Shown piece by piece: positions 18,340 through 27,925 of a stretch of DNA of 64,000 nt. This DNA is from Paenibacillus puerhi. GTDB taxonomy: Bacteria; Bacillota; Bacilli; Paenibacillales; NBRC-103111. How positions within the stretch are numbered: position 1 is the stretch's first letter; each line of letters opens with the position of its first letter. The stretch covers positions 62,001 to 126,000 of the forward strand of contig NZ_WUWM01000023.1 in the NCBI RefSeq assembly GCF_009846885.1, given 5' to 3'. The notes beneath the pieces are model-generated. The model did not search any database. It was not told where the DNA came from and saw nothing but the letters and a program-made list of their open reading frames with translations. The position numbers and the translations under genes were made by a program.

Positions 18340-18824
18340 GCTTCACCCTGCTCGGGCTCATCGACCGCGCGATACAGCGACTCCGCCAGATCGGTGTACA
18401 GAATGCCGTCCAGATGATCGACCTCATGCTGGATGCATCGTGCAAGAAGCTCCGTCCCCTCAATGATGATTTCCTCGCCGTCACGGTTCAGCCCCTTGAC
18501 CTTGGCCCGTGCGGCCCGCTTCACATCGCCGCGCAGCCCCGGGATGCTCAGGCATCCCTCTGCGCCGAGCTGCTCGCCTTCCAGCTCGATAATCTCGGGA
18601 TTGATCAGCTCGATCAAGCCCCCGTGCTCATCGCCGCAATCCATCACGATGACGCGCTTGAGGATGCCGATCTGCGGAGCCGCCAGCCCCACGCCCTCCG
18701 CGTCATACATCGTATCGACCATATCGTCAAGCAGCTTCCAGATATTCCTCGTTATTTTCGGCACCGGCTTGCTTTTCTCGCGCAATACGGGATCCGGATC
18801 CTTGACAATGATTTTAATAGCCAT
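18336..18824 (-). CDS. def: Peptide deformylase
   Basis: 162 residues. All three deformylase motifs are present: [10 protein letters not shown] (44-53), EGCLSIPG (89-96, metal ligand Cys91) and QHEVDHLDG (132-140, metal ligands His133 and His137, catalytic Glu134). The length and EGCLS motif fit the type 1 enzyme. It removes the N-formyl group from nascent proteins on the ribosome. It overlaps fmt by four bases. Confidence 0.97.
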   Translation of the reverse strand: MAIKIIVKDPDPVLREKSKPVPKITRNIWKLLDDMVDTMYDAEGVGLAAPQIGILKRVIVMDCGDEHGGLIELINPEIIELEGEQLGAEGCLSIPGLRGDVKRAARAKVKGLNRDGEEIIIEGTELLARCIQHEVDHLDGILYTDLAESLYRAVDEPEQGEA

Positions 18825-18870
18825 CTATACCTGCACCTTTCTGTGGTTTCATCTATCCTTGATCTTCCGG

Positions 18871-21426
18871 CTACATCAAAATCTGCGGGTCCACGTCGAT
18901 CGACACGATCAGCTTGTGCTGCTTCACCGTCTCATCGAGTACGGAAGCCGCCTGCCTGACCAGTCCGGCGATCGGATTTTCTCCCCGATATTTTATCATG
19001 CATTGGAAGCGATATCTATCCTTGATCCGCGAGATAGGCGATGCCACGGGACCAAGAACCTCCATTTCCTCGGTATCCTTCGGCAGCTCCTGAGCCAGCG
19101 ACTTCAGCCTTGCAGCCAGCGCTTCCCCGGATCGGATCAGCAGCTGCACCTGCTCATGGGACAGCGTAACCAGCACAAGCTGGTGGAAAGGAGGATAGTT
19201 ATGCAGCTTGCGCATCAGCATTTCCTTACGCATAAAACTCATATAATCATGACGGCTGGCATGAATAATGCTGTAATGCTCAGGCGTGTAGGTCTGAACG
19301 AACACCTCCCCGGGCAGGTGATGCCGGCCGGCCCGACCCGCTACCTGCGTCAGAAGCTGGAAGGAGCGCTCCGCCGCACGGAAATCCGGCAGGTTCAGCA
19401 CCGAATCAGCCGCCAGCGCGCCCACCAGTGTCACATAGGGAAAGTCCAGACCTTTCGCCACCATCTGAGTGCCCAGCAGCACATCGGCCTGCCGGTTGCG
19501 GAACAGCGTCAGCCACTTCTCGTGCGAGCCTTTCTCCGAAGTCGTATCCACGTCCATCCGGATGACCCGGATGCCGGGAAACAGCTTGCCCAGCTCCTCC
19601 TCGACCCGCTGCGTACCCGTGCCGAAATGTCGAATATGCTCGCTCCCGCACTCCGGACAAAGCGATGCCTCGCGCTCGGCGTAGCCGCAATAATGGCAGC
19701 GCAGCGCCCGAGAGCTTTGGTGGTAGGTCAGCGAGATGTCGCAGTGCGGACACTGGGCTACATAGCCGCAGGTGCGGCACATGACGAATGTCGCATACCC
19801 GCGCCGGTTCAGCAATAAAACGATCTGCTCCTTCTTGTGTAGCCTTTCTTCGATGGCTTTATACAAATCCCGGCTAAACATCGACCGGTTGCCATTCTTC
19901 AGCTCCTCCCTCATATCGACGATCCGTACGGGAGGCAGCGGCCGGCCTTCCACGCGGCTTGGCATCGACAGCAGCTCGAAGGCAGGCCGCTCTTCCGTAG
20001 CCAGCCGCGCCGCCTCAACGCTGGTCCGGTACATGCTCTCCAGCGAGGGCGTAGCGGAACCGAGTACGACCGATGCGCCATGCTCGCGGGCCCGGGCGAT
20101 AGCCACGTCGCGTGCATGGTACTTCGGGCTTTCCTCCTGCTTGTACGTCGACTCGTGCTCCTCGTCGATCATGATCAATCCGATATTGCTAAAAGGAGCA
20201 AATATAGCGGAACGGGCTCCGATCACCACACTAACCTCGCGCCGGGTAATCTTTCTCCATTCGTCATAACGTTCTCCGTTCGAAAGCCGGCTGTGCAAAA
20301 CAGCGACCTGATTGCCGAATCGGCCTTTGAAGCGCTCCACCATCTGCGGCGTGAGCGAAATCTCGGGCACCAGCACGATCGCTTCCCGACCTTCCTCGAG
20401 GCAAGTTTGGATCGACTGAAGGTATACCTCCGTTTTCCCGCTTCCGGTTACCCCATGAAGCAAAAATACCTTTCGCTCCCGCGACAGCACCGCTGAGCGG
20501 ATACGATCGTAAACCCCTTGCTGCTCCGGCGTTAGCGGCAGAGGCGTCGTAGGGCGAAAGGTACGGGCTGCGTACGGATCGCGCTGCACTTCCACGTCCT
20601 CCAGACGAATCCAGCCTTTCTCGGCAAGCCCCTTTACGGCAGACGCCGTCATATGCAGCCGCGTCAGCAGCTCGGTTAGCCTGACAGGTCCCGGATGCTC
20701 GCGCAGATAGCGCAGCACCTCCTTCTGCTTAGCTGCCCGGTCGGGAAGCTCCGCAATCCAGCCATCGAGCTGCGAAAGATCGTCAGGAGGAAGCACGGTT
20801 AATGCTTTTTTAACCTTCATCCGGTCTTTTACCATCTGCTGCTCCTGCAGAACGCCTTCCTCCAGCAGCTGCCTGATGCGCAAGCCTTCCTCCGGAAACC
20901 GGTTCAGCAGCGTCTCCAGCTCGACCGCTTCCTGCTTCCTTATATACGCGATGATGGCCTGGTCCTGCGGAAGCAGCAGCTCCATCTCCTGGGCCACGAG
21001 GGATTCCGGCTTGCCTGCTGCAGACCCGGCTGCAGTGGCGACGGCAGAGGATCCGGCCGGAGGCAGGCGGTCGGCTACCGACACCTGGCGTTCGTATTTC
21101 GCTTTCAACGCTCCCGGAATCATCGCCTGCAGCGCAGTAATATCATGACATACATAGGTGCGCCCGATCCATTGCGCCAGCTTGACCAGCTCGGGCGTAA
21201 GCGGAGGCGTCAAGTCCAGTACCTGCTTGATGGCTTTTATTTTGCCCGGCGCGAGCTCGGAGTCCTGCTGCAGCTCGATCACAAAACCCTGCACAACCCG
21301 CGAACCGAACGGCACGCCAACCCGGCTGCCGACGGCAATAAGCCCGCGCAAAGGCTCGGGCACCGAGTAATCGAACGCACGGTTCGTAGGCTTGGCAGGT
21401 ACGTCAACAATCACCTTGGCGATCAT
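18871..21426 (-). CDS. priA: Primosomal protein N', helicase PriA
   Basis: 851 residues. PriA reloads the replicative helicase at collapsed forks. The N-terminal 3'-end-binding domain starts KVIVDVPAKPTNRAFDYSVP. The helicase core has Walker A GVTGSGKTEVYLQ, DEEH in MIDEEHESTYKQ and GSATPSLES. Eight Cys form two zinc sites: CRTCGYVAQCPHC and CHYCGYAEREASLCPEC. The C-terminal part includes QVAGRAGR. An Ala/Gly/Ser-rich stretch near residues 120-140 looks like a flexible insertion. The gene overlaps coaBC by ATGA. Confidence 0.97.
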   Translation of the reverse strand: MIAKVIVDVPAKPTNRAFDYSVPEPLRGLIAVGSRVGVPFGSRVVQGFVIELQQDSELAPGKIKAIKQVLDLTPPLTPELVKLAQWIGRTYVCHDITALQAMIPGALKAKYERQVSVADRLPPAGSSAVATAAGSAAGKPESLVAQEMELLLPQDQAIIAYIRKQEAVELETLLNRFPEEGLRIRQLLEEGVLQEQQMVKDRMKVKKALTVLPPDDLSQLDGWIAELPDRAAKQKEVLRYLREHPGPVRLTELLTRLHMTASAVKGLAEKGWIRLEDVEVQRDPYAARTFRPTTPLPLTPEQQGVYDRIRSAVLSRERKVFLLHGVTGSGKTEVYLQSIQTCLEEGREAIVLVPEISLTPQMVERFKGRFGNQVAVLHSRLSNGERYDEWRKITRREVSVVIGARSAIFAPFSNIGLIMIDEEHESTYKQEESPKYHARDVAIARAREHGASVVLGSATPSLESMYRTSVEAARLATEERPAFELLSMPSRVEGRPLPPVRIVDMREELKNGNRSMFSRDLYKAIEERLHKKEQIVLLLNRRGYATFVMCRTCGYVAQCPHCDISLTYHQSSRALRCHYCGYAEREASLCPECGSEHIRHFGTGTQRVEEELGKLFPGIRVIRMDVDTTSEKGSHEKWLTLFRNRQADVLLGTQMVAKGLDFPYVTLVGALAADSVLNLPDFRAAERSFQLLTQVAGRAGRHHLPGEVFVQTYTPEHYSIIHASRHDYMSFMRKEMLMRKLHNYPPFHQLVLVTLSHEQVQLLIRSGEALAARLKSLAQELPKDTEEMEVLGPVASPISRIKDRYRFQCMIKYRGENPIAGLVRQAASVLDETVKQHKLIVSIDVDPQILM

Positions 21427-22643
21427 GTATCTGCCGTTTCCCCCTTTCCGAGCCTGTCCGCGATAAGATGAAGCAGATGCGTGGCTACTTCGCGCTTGCC
21501 CATCATGGGCAAAGCCTCCACGAAGCCGCTGCGGTCGTACACGCTGACGATGTTTGTATCGGTTCCGAAGCCGGCCCCCTCTGCGGAAACATCATTAGCG
21601 ACCAGCAAATCACAACGCTTCCGGCGCAGCTTATCCATGGCAAACGCCTCGATATTGCGGGTTTCCGCGGCAAAGCCTACGACGAACTGGTGCGTCTTCA
21701 GCTCTCCGATTTGCTGCAGAATATCCGGATTTTTTATCAGGGTAAGCGTCAGCTCGTCATCCGACTTTTTCAGCTTATGCTCATGCCGCTCCGCAGGTCG
21801 ATAATCCGCGACAGCCGCCGCTTTAATAATGACATCCTGATCCGGCAGTCTCGACATGACCGCCTCCAGCATGTCGAGCGCAGAATCCACGCGGACCAGC
21901 TTAACCCCGGAGGGTGCGGGTATGGCTGCCTTGCCGCTAATGAGCGTCACCTCGGCTCCCATGCGCACAGCAGCTTCCGCTAGCGCATAGCCCATTTTGC
22001 CCGAAGAATCATTGGTCAGATAGCGTACCGGGTCGATGCGCTCCACCGTTCCCCCAGCCGTGATCAGCACCCGCTTGCCCGTCAGACGCCCGCGCTCGGC
22101 AAAATGAAGCTCCACCGCCCGTACGATGTCCTCCGGCTCGGCAAGCCTGCCCTTGCCCACATAGCCGCAGGCCAGTTGGCCCGTACCCGGCTCGATGAAG
22201 CGAATGCCGCGATCGGCCAGCGTCCGCATATTTTGTTCCACGGCCGGATTGGCATACATATGAACATTCATCGCCGGAGCGACCAGGATCGGGGCCGTAG
22301 TCGCCAGCAGGGTCGTACTCAGCATATCGTCACCCAGGCCAAGCGCTATCTTGGCTATCGTATTGGCGGAGGCCGGCGCCACGATAACCAGGTCCGCCCG
22401 GTCGGCCAGGTCGATATGCTGGACTACCGAGGCATCCTTCTCATCGAACGTATCTATCGCAACCTCATGCCTGGACAAGGTTTGAAAGGTTAGCGGCGCA
22501 ACGAATTTAGTGGCCGAAGCGGTCATGATGACATGAACCTTGGCGCCTGCTTGCGTCAGCTTGCTGCATAATGCAGCTGCCTTAAAGGCGGCTATACCGC
22601 CGCACACGCCAAGCACGATCGTTTTTCCGTTTAAGGCACTCAT
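21423..22643 (-). CDS. coaBC: Bifunctional phosphopantothenoylcysteine decarboxylase / phosphopantothenate-cysteine ligase
   Basis: 406 residues. The first half is the FMN-dependent decarboxylase CoaC: GVCGGIAAFKAAAL, PASANTIAKIALGLGDD, PAMNVHMYANP and ACGYVGKGRLAEPEDI containing its catalytic Cys. The second half is the CTP-dependent ligase CoaB: TAGGTVERIDPVRYLTN, SSGKMGYALAEAA and DLLVANDVSAEGAGFG. Together they make 4'-phosphopantetheine for coenzyme A. It is the first gene of the operon with priA, def, fmt and rsmB. Confidence 0.97.
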   Translation of the reverse strand: MSALNGKTIVLGVCGGIAAFKAAALCSKLTQAGAKVHVIMTASATKFVAPLTFQTLSRHEVAIDTFDEKDASVVQHIDLADRADLVIVAPASANTIAKIALGLGDDMLSTTLLATTAPILVAPAMNVHMYANPAVEQNMRTLADRGIRFIEPGTGQLACGYVGKGRLAEPEDIVRAVELHFAERGRLTGKRVLITAGGTVERIDPVRYLTNDSSGKMGYALAEAAVRMGAEVTLISGKAAIPAPSGVKLVRVDSALDMLEAVMSRLPDQDVIIKAAAVADYRPAERHEHKLKKSDDELTLTLIKNPDILQQIGELKTHQFVVGFAAETRNIEAFAMDKLRRKRCDLLVANDVSAEGAGFGTDTNIVSVYDRSGFVEALPMMGKREVATHLLHLIADRLGKGETADT

Positions 22644-22738
22644 AGTTAACTCCCCTTTGAAATTCCAGCTTTTCTCCCCAATTTACCCCTCAAAGCGAAT
22701 CTCTAGCTTCACAGCCTTGTCAAGTTCTTGCGTGAAGT

Positions 22739-22757
22739 CGGAGATTCATATCTCCGG
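22739..22757. repeat. Perfect 7-bp inverted repeat upstream of coaBC
   Basis: CGGAGAT and ATCTCCG flank TCAT plus one base in the 190-base gap between rpoZ and coaBC. It lies near a minus-strand TTGACA. It could be an operator or an mRNA hairpin; nothing more can be said from sequence. Confidence 0.4.
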
Positions 22758-22809
22758 TTAATTACAGCCCGAACGCCTCTCAACTCGCCCGGGCTTCTCC
22801 AATCTTGAT

Positions 22810-22836
22810 AAAAAAATAACAACCCGAAGGTTGTTT
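22810..22836 (-). terminator. Terminator after rpoZ
   Basis: On the minus strand AACAACC-TTCG-GGTTGTT forms a stable tetraloop hairpin followed by ATTTTTTT, directly after the rpoZ stop. Confidence 0.9.
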
Positions 22837-23070
22837 TTACTTTAAGTCTGCTTTTTCTCTATCTTTTTCTTTGCTCGGAAGCTTTTCGTACGAAATAAAA
22901 TCTTCATAGATTTCTTCCAGCGCATGGCCTACCTGCTTGTGGGAGCGTTTGTTACGAAGCTCGCTTTTGGCGCCGTCGCGCAGCATGCGAGCGCGTTTGG
23001 AAGCAGCGACGACCAACGAATACTTGCTGTCCACTTTATCAAGCAGACGGTCGATTGAAGGATACAGCAT
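22837..23070 (-). CDS. rpoZ: RNA polymerase omega subunit
   Basis: 77 residues, MLYPSIDRLLDKVDSKYSLVVAASKRARML. The SKYSLV-AASKRAR block with HKQVGHALEEI is the omega signature. Omega helps fold and assemble the beta-prime subunit. It starts immediately after the gmk stop codon and ends at a terminator, completing the yicC-remA-gmk-rpoZ unit. The C-terminus is short and highly charged. Confidence 0.96.
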   Translation of the reverse strand: MLYPSIDRLLDKVDSKYSLVVAASKRARMLRDGAKSELRNKRSHKQVGHALEEIYEDFISYEKLPSKEKDREKADLK

Positions 23071-23712
23071 TTATTTTTTCACCTCAGCCATCCATTGTTG
23101 GATTTTACAAACCATGCGGTCCTTGCGGCAGTGCTCCGCTGTCAGGATGCTGCGGATCCGCGAGCAAGCCAGGTCGACCTGATCGTTTACGATCGCATAG
23201 TCATACTGTTCCATCATTGCGATTTCATCCACAGCGACGGACATACGGCTCCGGATGGACTCCTCTGACTCAGTACCCCGACCCACGATCCGGCTTTCCA
23301 GCTCGGGCAGCGAAGGGGGAAGCAGGAAAATAAACACGCCATTCGGAAACTTCCGCTTCACTTTGAGCGCTCCCTGCACTTCGATCTCAAGGATAATATC
23401 TTTACCGCTGTTCAGCGTGTCTTCCACAAATTTGCTCGGCGTGCCGTAGTAATTGCCTACATATTCCGCCCACTCCAGCATCTGGTCCTGATCGATCAAC
23501 TGCTGGAATTGTTCCCTGCTCTTGAAAAAATAATTCACTCCGTCGATCTCGCCTTCTCTAGGCGTCCGCGTCGTAGCCGATACCGAATACACAATATCGG
23601 GAGCACAGGCGCGAAGCGCCTTGCATACGGTGCCCTTGCCCACGCCGGAAGGTCCGGACAGAACGATCAGAATGCCCTTCTCCGAAGGGGAAACCCCTAC
23701 TTTACTCGTCAT
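23071..23712 (-). CDS. gmk: Guanylate kinase
   Basis: 213 residues. It phosphorylates GMP to GDP. The P-loop is [11 protein letters not shown] (18-28), followed by [21 protein letters not shown] for GMP binding and [14 protein letters not shown] 23712 is preferred over ATG 23718 because AAGGA, within the end of remA, lies 8 bases before it. The reading frame overlaps remA by 11 bases. Confidence 0.97.
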   Translation of the reverse strand: MTSKVGVSPSEKGILIVLSGPSGVGKGTVCKALRACAPDIVYSVSATTRTPREGEIDGVNYFFKSREQFQQLIDQDQMLEWAEYVGNYYGTPSKFVEDTLNSGKDIILEIEVQGALKVKRKFPNGVFIFLLPPSLPELESRIVGRGTESEESIRSRMSVAVDEIAMMEQYDYAIVNDQVDLACSRIRSILTAEHCRKDRMVCKIQQWMAEVKK

Positions 23713-23962
23713 GATCATCGTCCTTATTCGAAAGTCGGTGTGCTACCGTCTCCGGCTGGACGGCCGACAGGATCACATGATCGCTATCTGTTATGATCAC
23801 AGCACGGGTACGGCGACCGTAAGTCGCATCAATCAGCATATGGCGGTCGCGCGCTTCCTGGATAATCCGTTTAATCGGCGCCGATTCCGGGCTGACAATG
23901 GAAATGATTCGGTTCGCGGAGACGATGTTCCCGAAGCCGATATTGATAAGTTTGATCGCCAT
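23702..23962 (-). CDS. remA: Extracellular matrix regulatory protein RemA (DUF370)
   Basis: 86 residues starting [20 protein letters not shown]. RemA is a small DNA-binding protein that forms ring oligomers and activates biofilm-matrix and osmoprotection operons in B. subtilis. Conserved family residues include [32 protein letters not shown] and [16 protein letters not shown] precedes ATG 23962; an upstream in-frame extension lacks a ribosome site. Location between yicC and gmk is the conserved position. Confidence 0.95.
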   Translation of the reverse strand: MAIKLINIGFGNIVSANRIISIVSPESAPIKRIIQEARDRHMLIDATYGRRTRAVIITDSDHVILSAVQPETVAHRLSNKDDDHDE

Positions 23963-24036
23963 AGTATACGGTTCCCCCTGGTTCATCGCATCCCTCATAC
24001 GACTGAAAGGACAACGCGAAGAAAAGTAATCCACAT

Positions 24037-24927
24037 TTATTCGATATTTTGAATCTGCTCCCGCATCTTCTCAAGCTCCGCTTTCATGTCGACCACGATC
24101 CCCGCAAGAGCTGCGTGGTTCGCCTTGGAGCCGATCGTATTGACCTCCCGATTCATCTCCTGGACAAGAAAATCAAGCTTGCGGCCGACCGGCTCCGAGT
24201 CTTCGAGCATTCGGCCCAGCTGCCCAACATGACTGCTCAGCCTTGTCAGCTCCTCATCGATGCTGGCCCGATCGGCCATCAGCGCGACTTCCATCGCCAG
24301 ACGGCCCTCGTCCGGCTCGGGCTGGCCCAGCATCTCCTGAATCCTTAGCTTCAGCTTAGCCGCATATTCCTGCACGATCTGCGGAGCCAGCCTGTGCGCC
24401 TGCAGCCGAAGCTGCTCCAGCAGCTGCAGCCGCTGAGAGAGATCTTCCCGCAGATACGATCCCTCCCGCTGCCTCATCGCAGCCAGCCGGGCAGCCGCCT
24501 CTAGGGCGCAGGCCGCGAGCTCGGCCTCCAGCGCCTCGTCCGCCACGTCCGGCTTGTCGCGGAATGTAACAAGTCCCGGCAGCGAAAGCAGATCATGTAT
24601 CGTCAGCCCGCCGGATAACGCGAGTCTGGCACGCAGCGCATCGGCAGCCTGGGTGTAGCTTTCGGCAAGGGCCCAGTCCACTTCAAGCGCCGGCGCCTCA
24701 CCGCGATCCCGTTCCACAGTAACGAACACATCGACACGGCCCCGCTTCACATGCTGCTGAACCGCCTGCTTCACCGTGTTCTCGTAACGGACAAACTCCC
24801 GCGGCAGCCGTACCGCCACTTCGCAGTAGCGATGATTGACCGATTTCAGGTCAACCTGCAGCCGAAATCCCGCGACAGAACGCTCCGCTTGTCCGTAGCC
24901 GGTCATACTCGTTACCATGGCTCTCAC
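24037..24927 (-). CDS. yicC: YicC/YloC family endoribonuclease
   Basis: 296 residues. The N-terminal YicC domain begins [31 protein letters not shown] and the C-terminal DUF1732 block is [25 protein letters not shown] followed by [23 protein letters not shown]. YicC proteins are recently recognised metal-dependent RNases that cleave structured RNA. GTG 24927 has AGGA 8 bases upstream; ATG 24918 is an alternative start. It heads the remA-gmk-rpoZ string. Confidence 0.93.
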   Translation of the reverse strand: MRAMVTSMTGYGQAERSVAGFRLQVDLKSVNHRYCEVAVRLPREFVRYENTVKQAVQQHVKRGRVDVFVTVERDRGEAPALEVDWALAESYTQAADALRARLALSGGLTIHDLLSLPGLVTFRDKPDVADEALEAELAACALEAAARLAAMRQREGSYLREDLSQRLQLLEQLRLQAHRLAPQIVQEYAAKLKLRIQEMLGQPEPDEGRLAMEVALMADRASIDEELTRLSSHVGQLGRMLEDSEPVGRKLDFLVQEMNREVNTIGSKANHAALAGIVVDMKAELEKMREQIQNIE

Positions 24928-24947
24928 ATCCGTTATCCTATTTTAAT

Positions 24948-26873
24948 TCATTTTGCAAGAGGGGACAAGTGGTAATCACGGCGTCCGGATTTCTCCCAGA
25001 CATAGCGGGTCAAGTCCACTGTCATCTCATAAGCCATGAATGGCGTCATCAGGTAGATGCCGTTGAAGTGCTCGATAGCCACATCCAGCAGCTCGCGCGC
25101 AATCTGTACGCCCATCGCCCGCCCTTCCTCGCCCTTCAGTCCGCTCATGCGCCGGCGTACCTCATCGGACAATAACACGCCAGGCACCTCGTTGTGGAGG
25201 AACTCGGCGTTCCCACCGCTGGCCAGCGGGGCGATACCGATGAAAATCGGCACTTCCAGATGCTTCGTCGACTCACGGACAGCCTCGATCAGCTTCGGGT
25301 CGTACACAGGCTGAGTCATGATATAGTCAGCGCCGGCTTCGATCTTGCGCTCGAGCCGCTGAACCGCTTTATCCAGATGCTTGACATTGGGATTGAATGC
25401 CGCCCCGACAATAAAGTTGGCCCGCTTCTTCAGCGGCTTGCCCGAGAAGGCAACCCCTTCGTTCAGTTGCTTGATCATCCTGATAATCTCGAACGAGGTC
25501 AGATCATACACCGAGCTGGAGCCCGGCAAATCGCCGAATTTCGCCGGGTCGCCCGTAACGGCAAGCACATGGTCGATATCCAAGGCATGAAGCCCCATCA
25601 TATGCGACTGGGTGCCGATCATGTTCCGGTCACGGCAGGCGATATGGATCAGCGGGCGGATCCCCACCTGCTCCTGGACGAGCGAGCCAAGCGCCATATT
25701 GCTCATCCGGGTGACAGCAAGCGAGTTATCCGCCATCGTCAACGCATCAACCCCGACTTCCTTAAGAGCGGCGGCCCCTGCCATGAACTTGGCGATATCG
25801 AGATCTCGCGGCGGGTCGAGCTCCACGATGACCGTGACGCGTTCCTTCACCAGATCGACAATATTCGGCTTCGGTTGCTGTCCGCCAGCCTGTCCGCCGC
25901 TGACCTGGACAAGCGGCTGCGGCTCTGCGACAGCAACGGCAGCCGTCCTGTTAGCGGCATGCGGCTCCGGGATATAACCGGCCAGCGAGGAGGCGATCGC
26001 AGCGATATGCTCGGGCGTAGTCCCGCAGCATCCGCCTACGATACGAGCCCCTTGATCGACAAACCGGCGGGCCGTTTCGCCGAAATATTGCGGCGTTGCA
26101 GCGAATGTGTAACGACCGTCTTCATAATCGGCTAGTCCGGCGTTCGGGAATACCGACAGAGGAGGCGCATCCGGCAAGCCGGCCACCTTCTCCAGCGAGC
26201 GCATCAGCCCGTTCGGACCGCTCCGGCAGTTGAAGCCCACGACATCGGCTCCGGCCGCCAGCAGCCGGGCGAAGGCTTCCTTCAGAGGCACGCCGTCCAT
26301 CGTGGCCCCTGCACCCTCCGTCGCAAACTGACAGATGACCGGCAGCGGCGACAGCTTACGGACCAGCTTCAGCACTAGCAGCATTTCCTCCAGATCGTAG
26401 AACGTTTCCAGCAGCAGTCCGTCGACCTTCGCATCCAGCAGCACCTCGATCTGCTGGCGCAGATCTTCCTTGATTTTGGCGGTGCGGACGTTTTTCCGTT
26501 TGCCCGCTCGCAGCGAACCGACTGCCCCGACGACGTAAGCATCGTCTCCAACGGCTTGTCGCGCCAGCTCCACGCCGGCCCGGTTAATAGCTTCCACTTC
26601 GTTTTCCAGACCGAATTTGGACAGTCTTTCGCGATTGGCGGAGAACGTATTCGTCTCGATCAGTCTGGCCCCCGCCTCATAATAGCGACGGTGTACGTCC
26701 CGAATAACGTCCGGCTTCAATAAATTCAATTCCTCATACGAGATGCCGACGGGAAAACCCATTTGGTACAAATAAGTGCCCATCGCGCCATCCCCGACCA
26801 GTACTCCATTCCGAAGTGCTTCCCTCAAATCCGGCTTCACACGAGGCTCCCCTTCCCATGCTGTATTCTCCAT
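24948..26873 (-). CDS. yitJ: Fused homocysteine S-methyltransferase / methylenetetrahydrofolate reductase
   Basis: 641 residues. The N-terminal domain (about 13-300) is a zinc-dependent homocysteine methyltransferase: GDGAMGTYLYQMGFP, ETNTFSANRERL, GFNCRSGPNG and GGCCGTTPEHI supply the zinc Cys ligands. The C-terminal domain (about 335-640) is a MetF-type reductase: TVIVELDPPRD, HIACRDRNMIGTQSHMMGLHALDI and YIMTQPVYDP. The fusion matches B. subtilis YitJ and generates methyl groups for methionine. It begins three bases after dapF. No S-box riboswitch is visible upstream of the pair. Confidence 0.94.
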   Translation of the reverse strand: MENTAWEGEPRVKPDLREALRNGVLVGDGAMGTYLYQMGFPVGISYEELNLLKPDVIRDVHRRYYEAGARLIETNTFSANRERLSKFGLENEVEAINRAGVELARQAVGDDAYVVGAVGSLRAGKRKNVRTAKIKEDLRQQIEVLLDAKVDGLLLETFYDLEEMLLVLKLVRKLSPLPVICQFATEGAGATMDGVPLKEAFARLLAAGADVVGFNCRSGPNGLMRSLEKVAGLPDAPPLSVFPNAGLADYEDGRYTFAATPQYFGETARRFVDQGARIVGGCCGTTPEHIAAIASSLAGYIPEPHAANRTAAVAVAEPQPLVQVSGGQAGGQQPKPNIVDLVKERVTVIVELDPPRDLDIAKFMAGAAALKEVGVDALTMADNSLAVTRMSNMALGSLVQEQVGIRPLIHIACRDRNMIGTQSHMMGLHALDIDHVLAVTGDPAKFGDLPGSSSVYDLTSFEIIRMIKQLNEGVAFSGKPLKKRANFIVGAAFNPNVKHLDKAVQRLERKIEAGADYIMTQPVYDPKLIEAVRESTKHLEVPIFIGIAPLASGGNAEFLHNEVPGVLLSDEVRRRMSGLKGEEGRAMGVQIARELLDVAIEHFNGIYLMTPFMAYEMTVDLTRYVWEKSGRRDYHLSPLAK

Positions 26874-26876
26874 CTA

Positions 26877-27740
26877 TTATATCTGCTTCCCGCAGGCTTC
26901 CAGCGTCCATGTGCCCGAAAACACCGTCTCCGCCGGACCTGTCATGTATACGCGGTTATCCGCTTCCTCCCACTCGATCAACAGCTCGCCGCCAGCCAGC
27001 GATACGACGCCTTTGCGTTCCATTCTGCCGGTCAGCACCCCTGCCACAAGCGTAGCGCAGGCTCCCGTTCCGCATGCCAAGGTAGGTCCTGCCCCACGCT
27101 CCCACACGCGCATGTCCGCATAGTCCCGGCTGCGCAGCGAGGCAAACTCCACATTCGCCCGTCTCGGGAAGTAGGGATGTGTCTCCAGCACCGGACCCCA
27201 TGTCGACAGCTCCACGGATGGAGCGTCATCCACGAAAATAACGCAGTGCGGATTGCCCATCGATACGGCGGTAAACCGGAACTCCCGATCCCCTGCCGCA
27301 ATCGGCAGCTCGATAACAAGGTCTTCATCCAAAGTAGTCGGAACGGCCAGTCCGCTCAGGATCGGCTCGCCCATATCGACACGGACGCTGCGGACCTTGC
27401 CGTTCTCCACCTGCAGCCGCACCGGCTGCACGCCGGCGCCGATCGTCTCGATGGTCAGCTCTCGCGCGAACGGCTCCACTAGCCCGTTTTCATATAGATA
27501 GGCAGCAGCGCAGCGAATCGCATTGCCGCACTGCTCCGCCTCGGATCCGTCGGAATTGATTATTCGCATCATATAGTCAGCCCGGCTGGAGGGCAGCAGA
27601 TACACCAGTCCGTCCGCGCCGACTCCGAAATGGCGGTCGCACCAGCGGATCGCCTGTTCGGAAGCCTCGGCCGGAAGCAGGTCGAAACCCGCTAACACGA
27701 TGAAATCATTGCCCAAGCCATGCATTTTCGTAAATTTCAT
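26877..27740 (-). CDS. dapF: Diaminopimelate epimerase
   Basis: 287 residues. It converts LL- to meso-diaminopimelate for lysine and peptidoglycan. MKFTKMHGLGNDFIV is the typical start; the catalytic Cys pair is C71 in AEQCGNAIRC and the Cys in LACGTGACATLVAG near residue 224. A TTTAGGAG site precedes ATG 27740. It is likely transcribed with yitJ. Confidence 0.97.
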   Translation of the reverse strand: MKFTKMHGLGNDFIVLAGFDLLPAEASEQAIRWCDRHFGVGADGLVYLLPSSRADYMMRIINSDGSEAEQCGNAIRCAAAYLYENGLVEPFARELTIETIGAGVQPVRLQVENGKVRSVRVDMGEPILSGLAVPTTLDEDLVIELPIAAGDREFRFTAVSMGNPHCVIFVDDAPSVELSTWGPVLETHPYFPRRANVEFASLRSRDYADMRVWERGAGPTLACGTGACATLVAGVLTGRMERKGVVSLAGGELLIEWEEADNRVYMTGPAETVFSGTWTLEACGKQI

Positions 27741-27925
27741 CGATAAAACTCCTAAATTTGCGGTTTATCCCCTACTATAGCGCAAATGCTCGGGTATGCA
27801 TAGCGATTCCGCAAAATTTTAACTCATTCCCCTCTAAAAAGCAAACGGCCGGATATCTTCGCCTGCAGGCAAAGAGTCCAGCCATTTCGTTAGTTGGTTA
27901 ATATCCCCTTTTTCCCCTTTTCGTA

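Noticed and set aside
18433..19818. 461-residue plus-strand open frame opposite def and priA
   Set aside because: It spans two genes with conserved motifs on the other strand, has no recognisable domain and no ribosome site.
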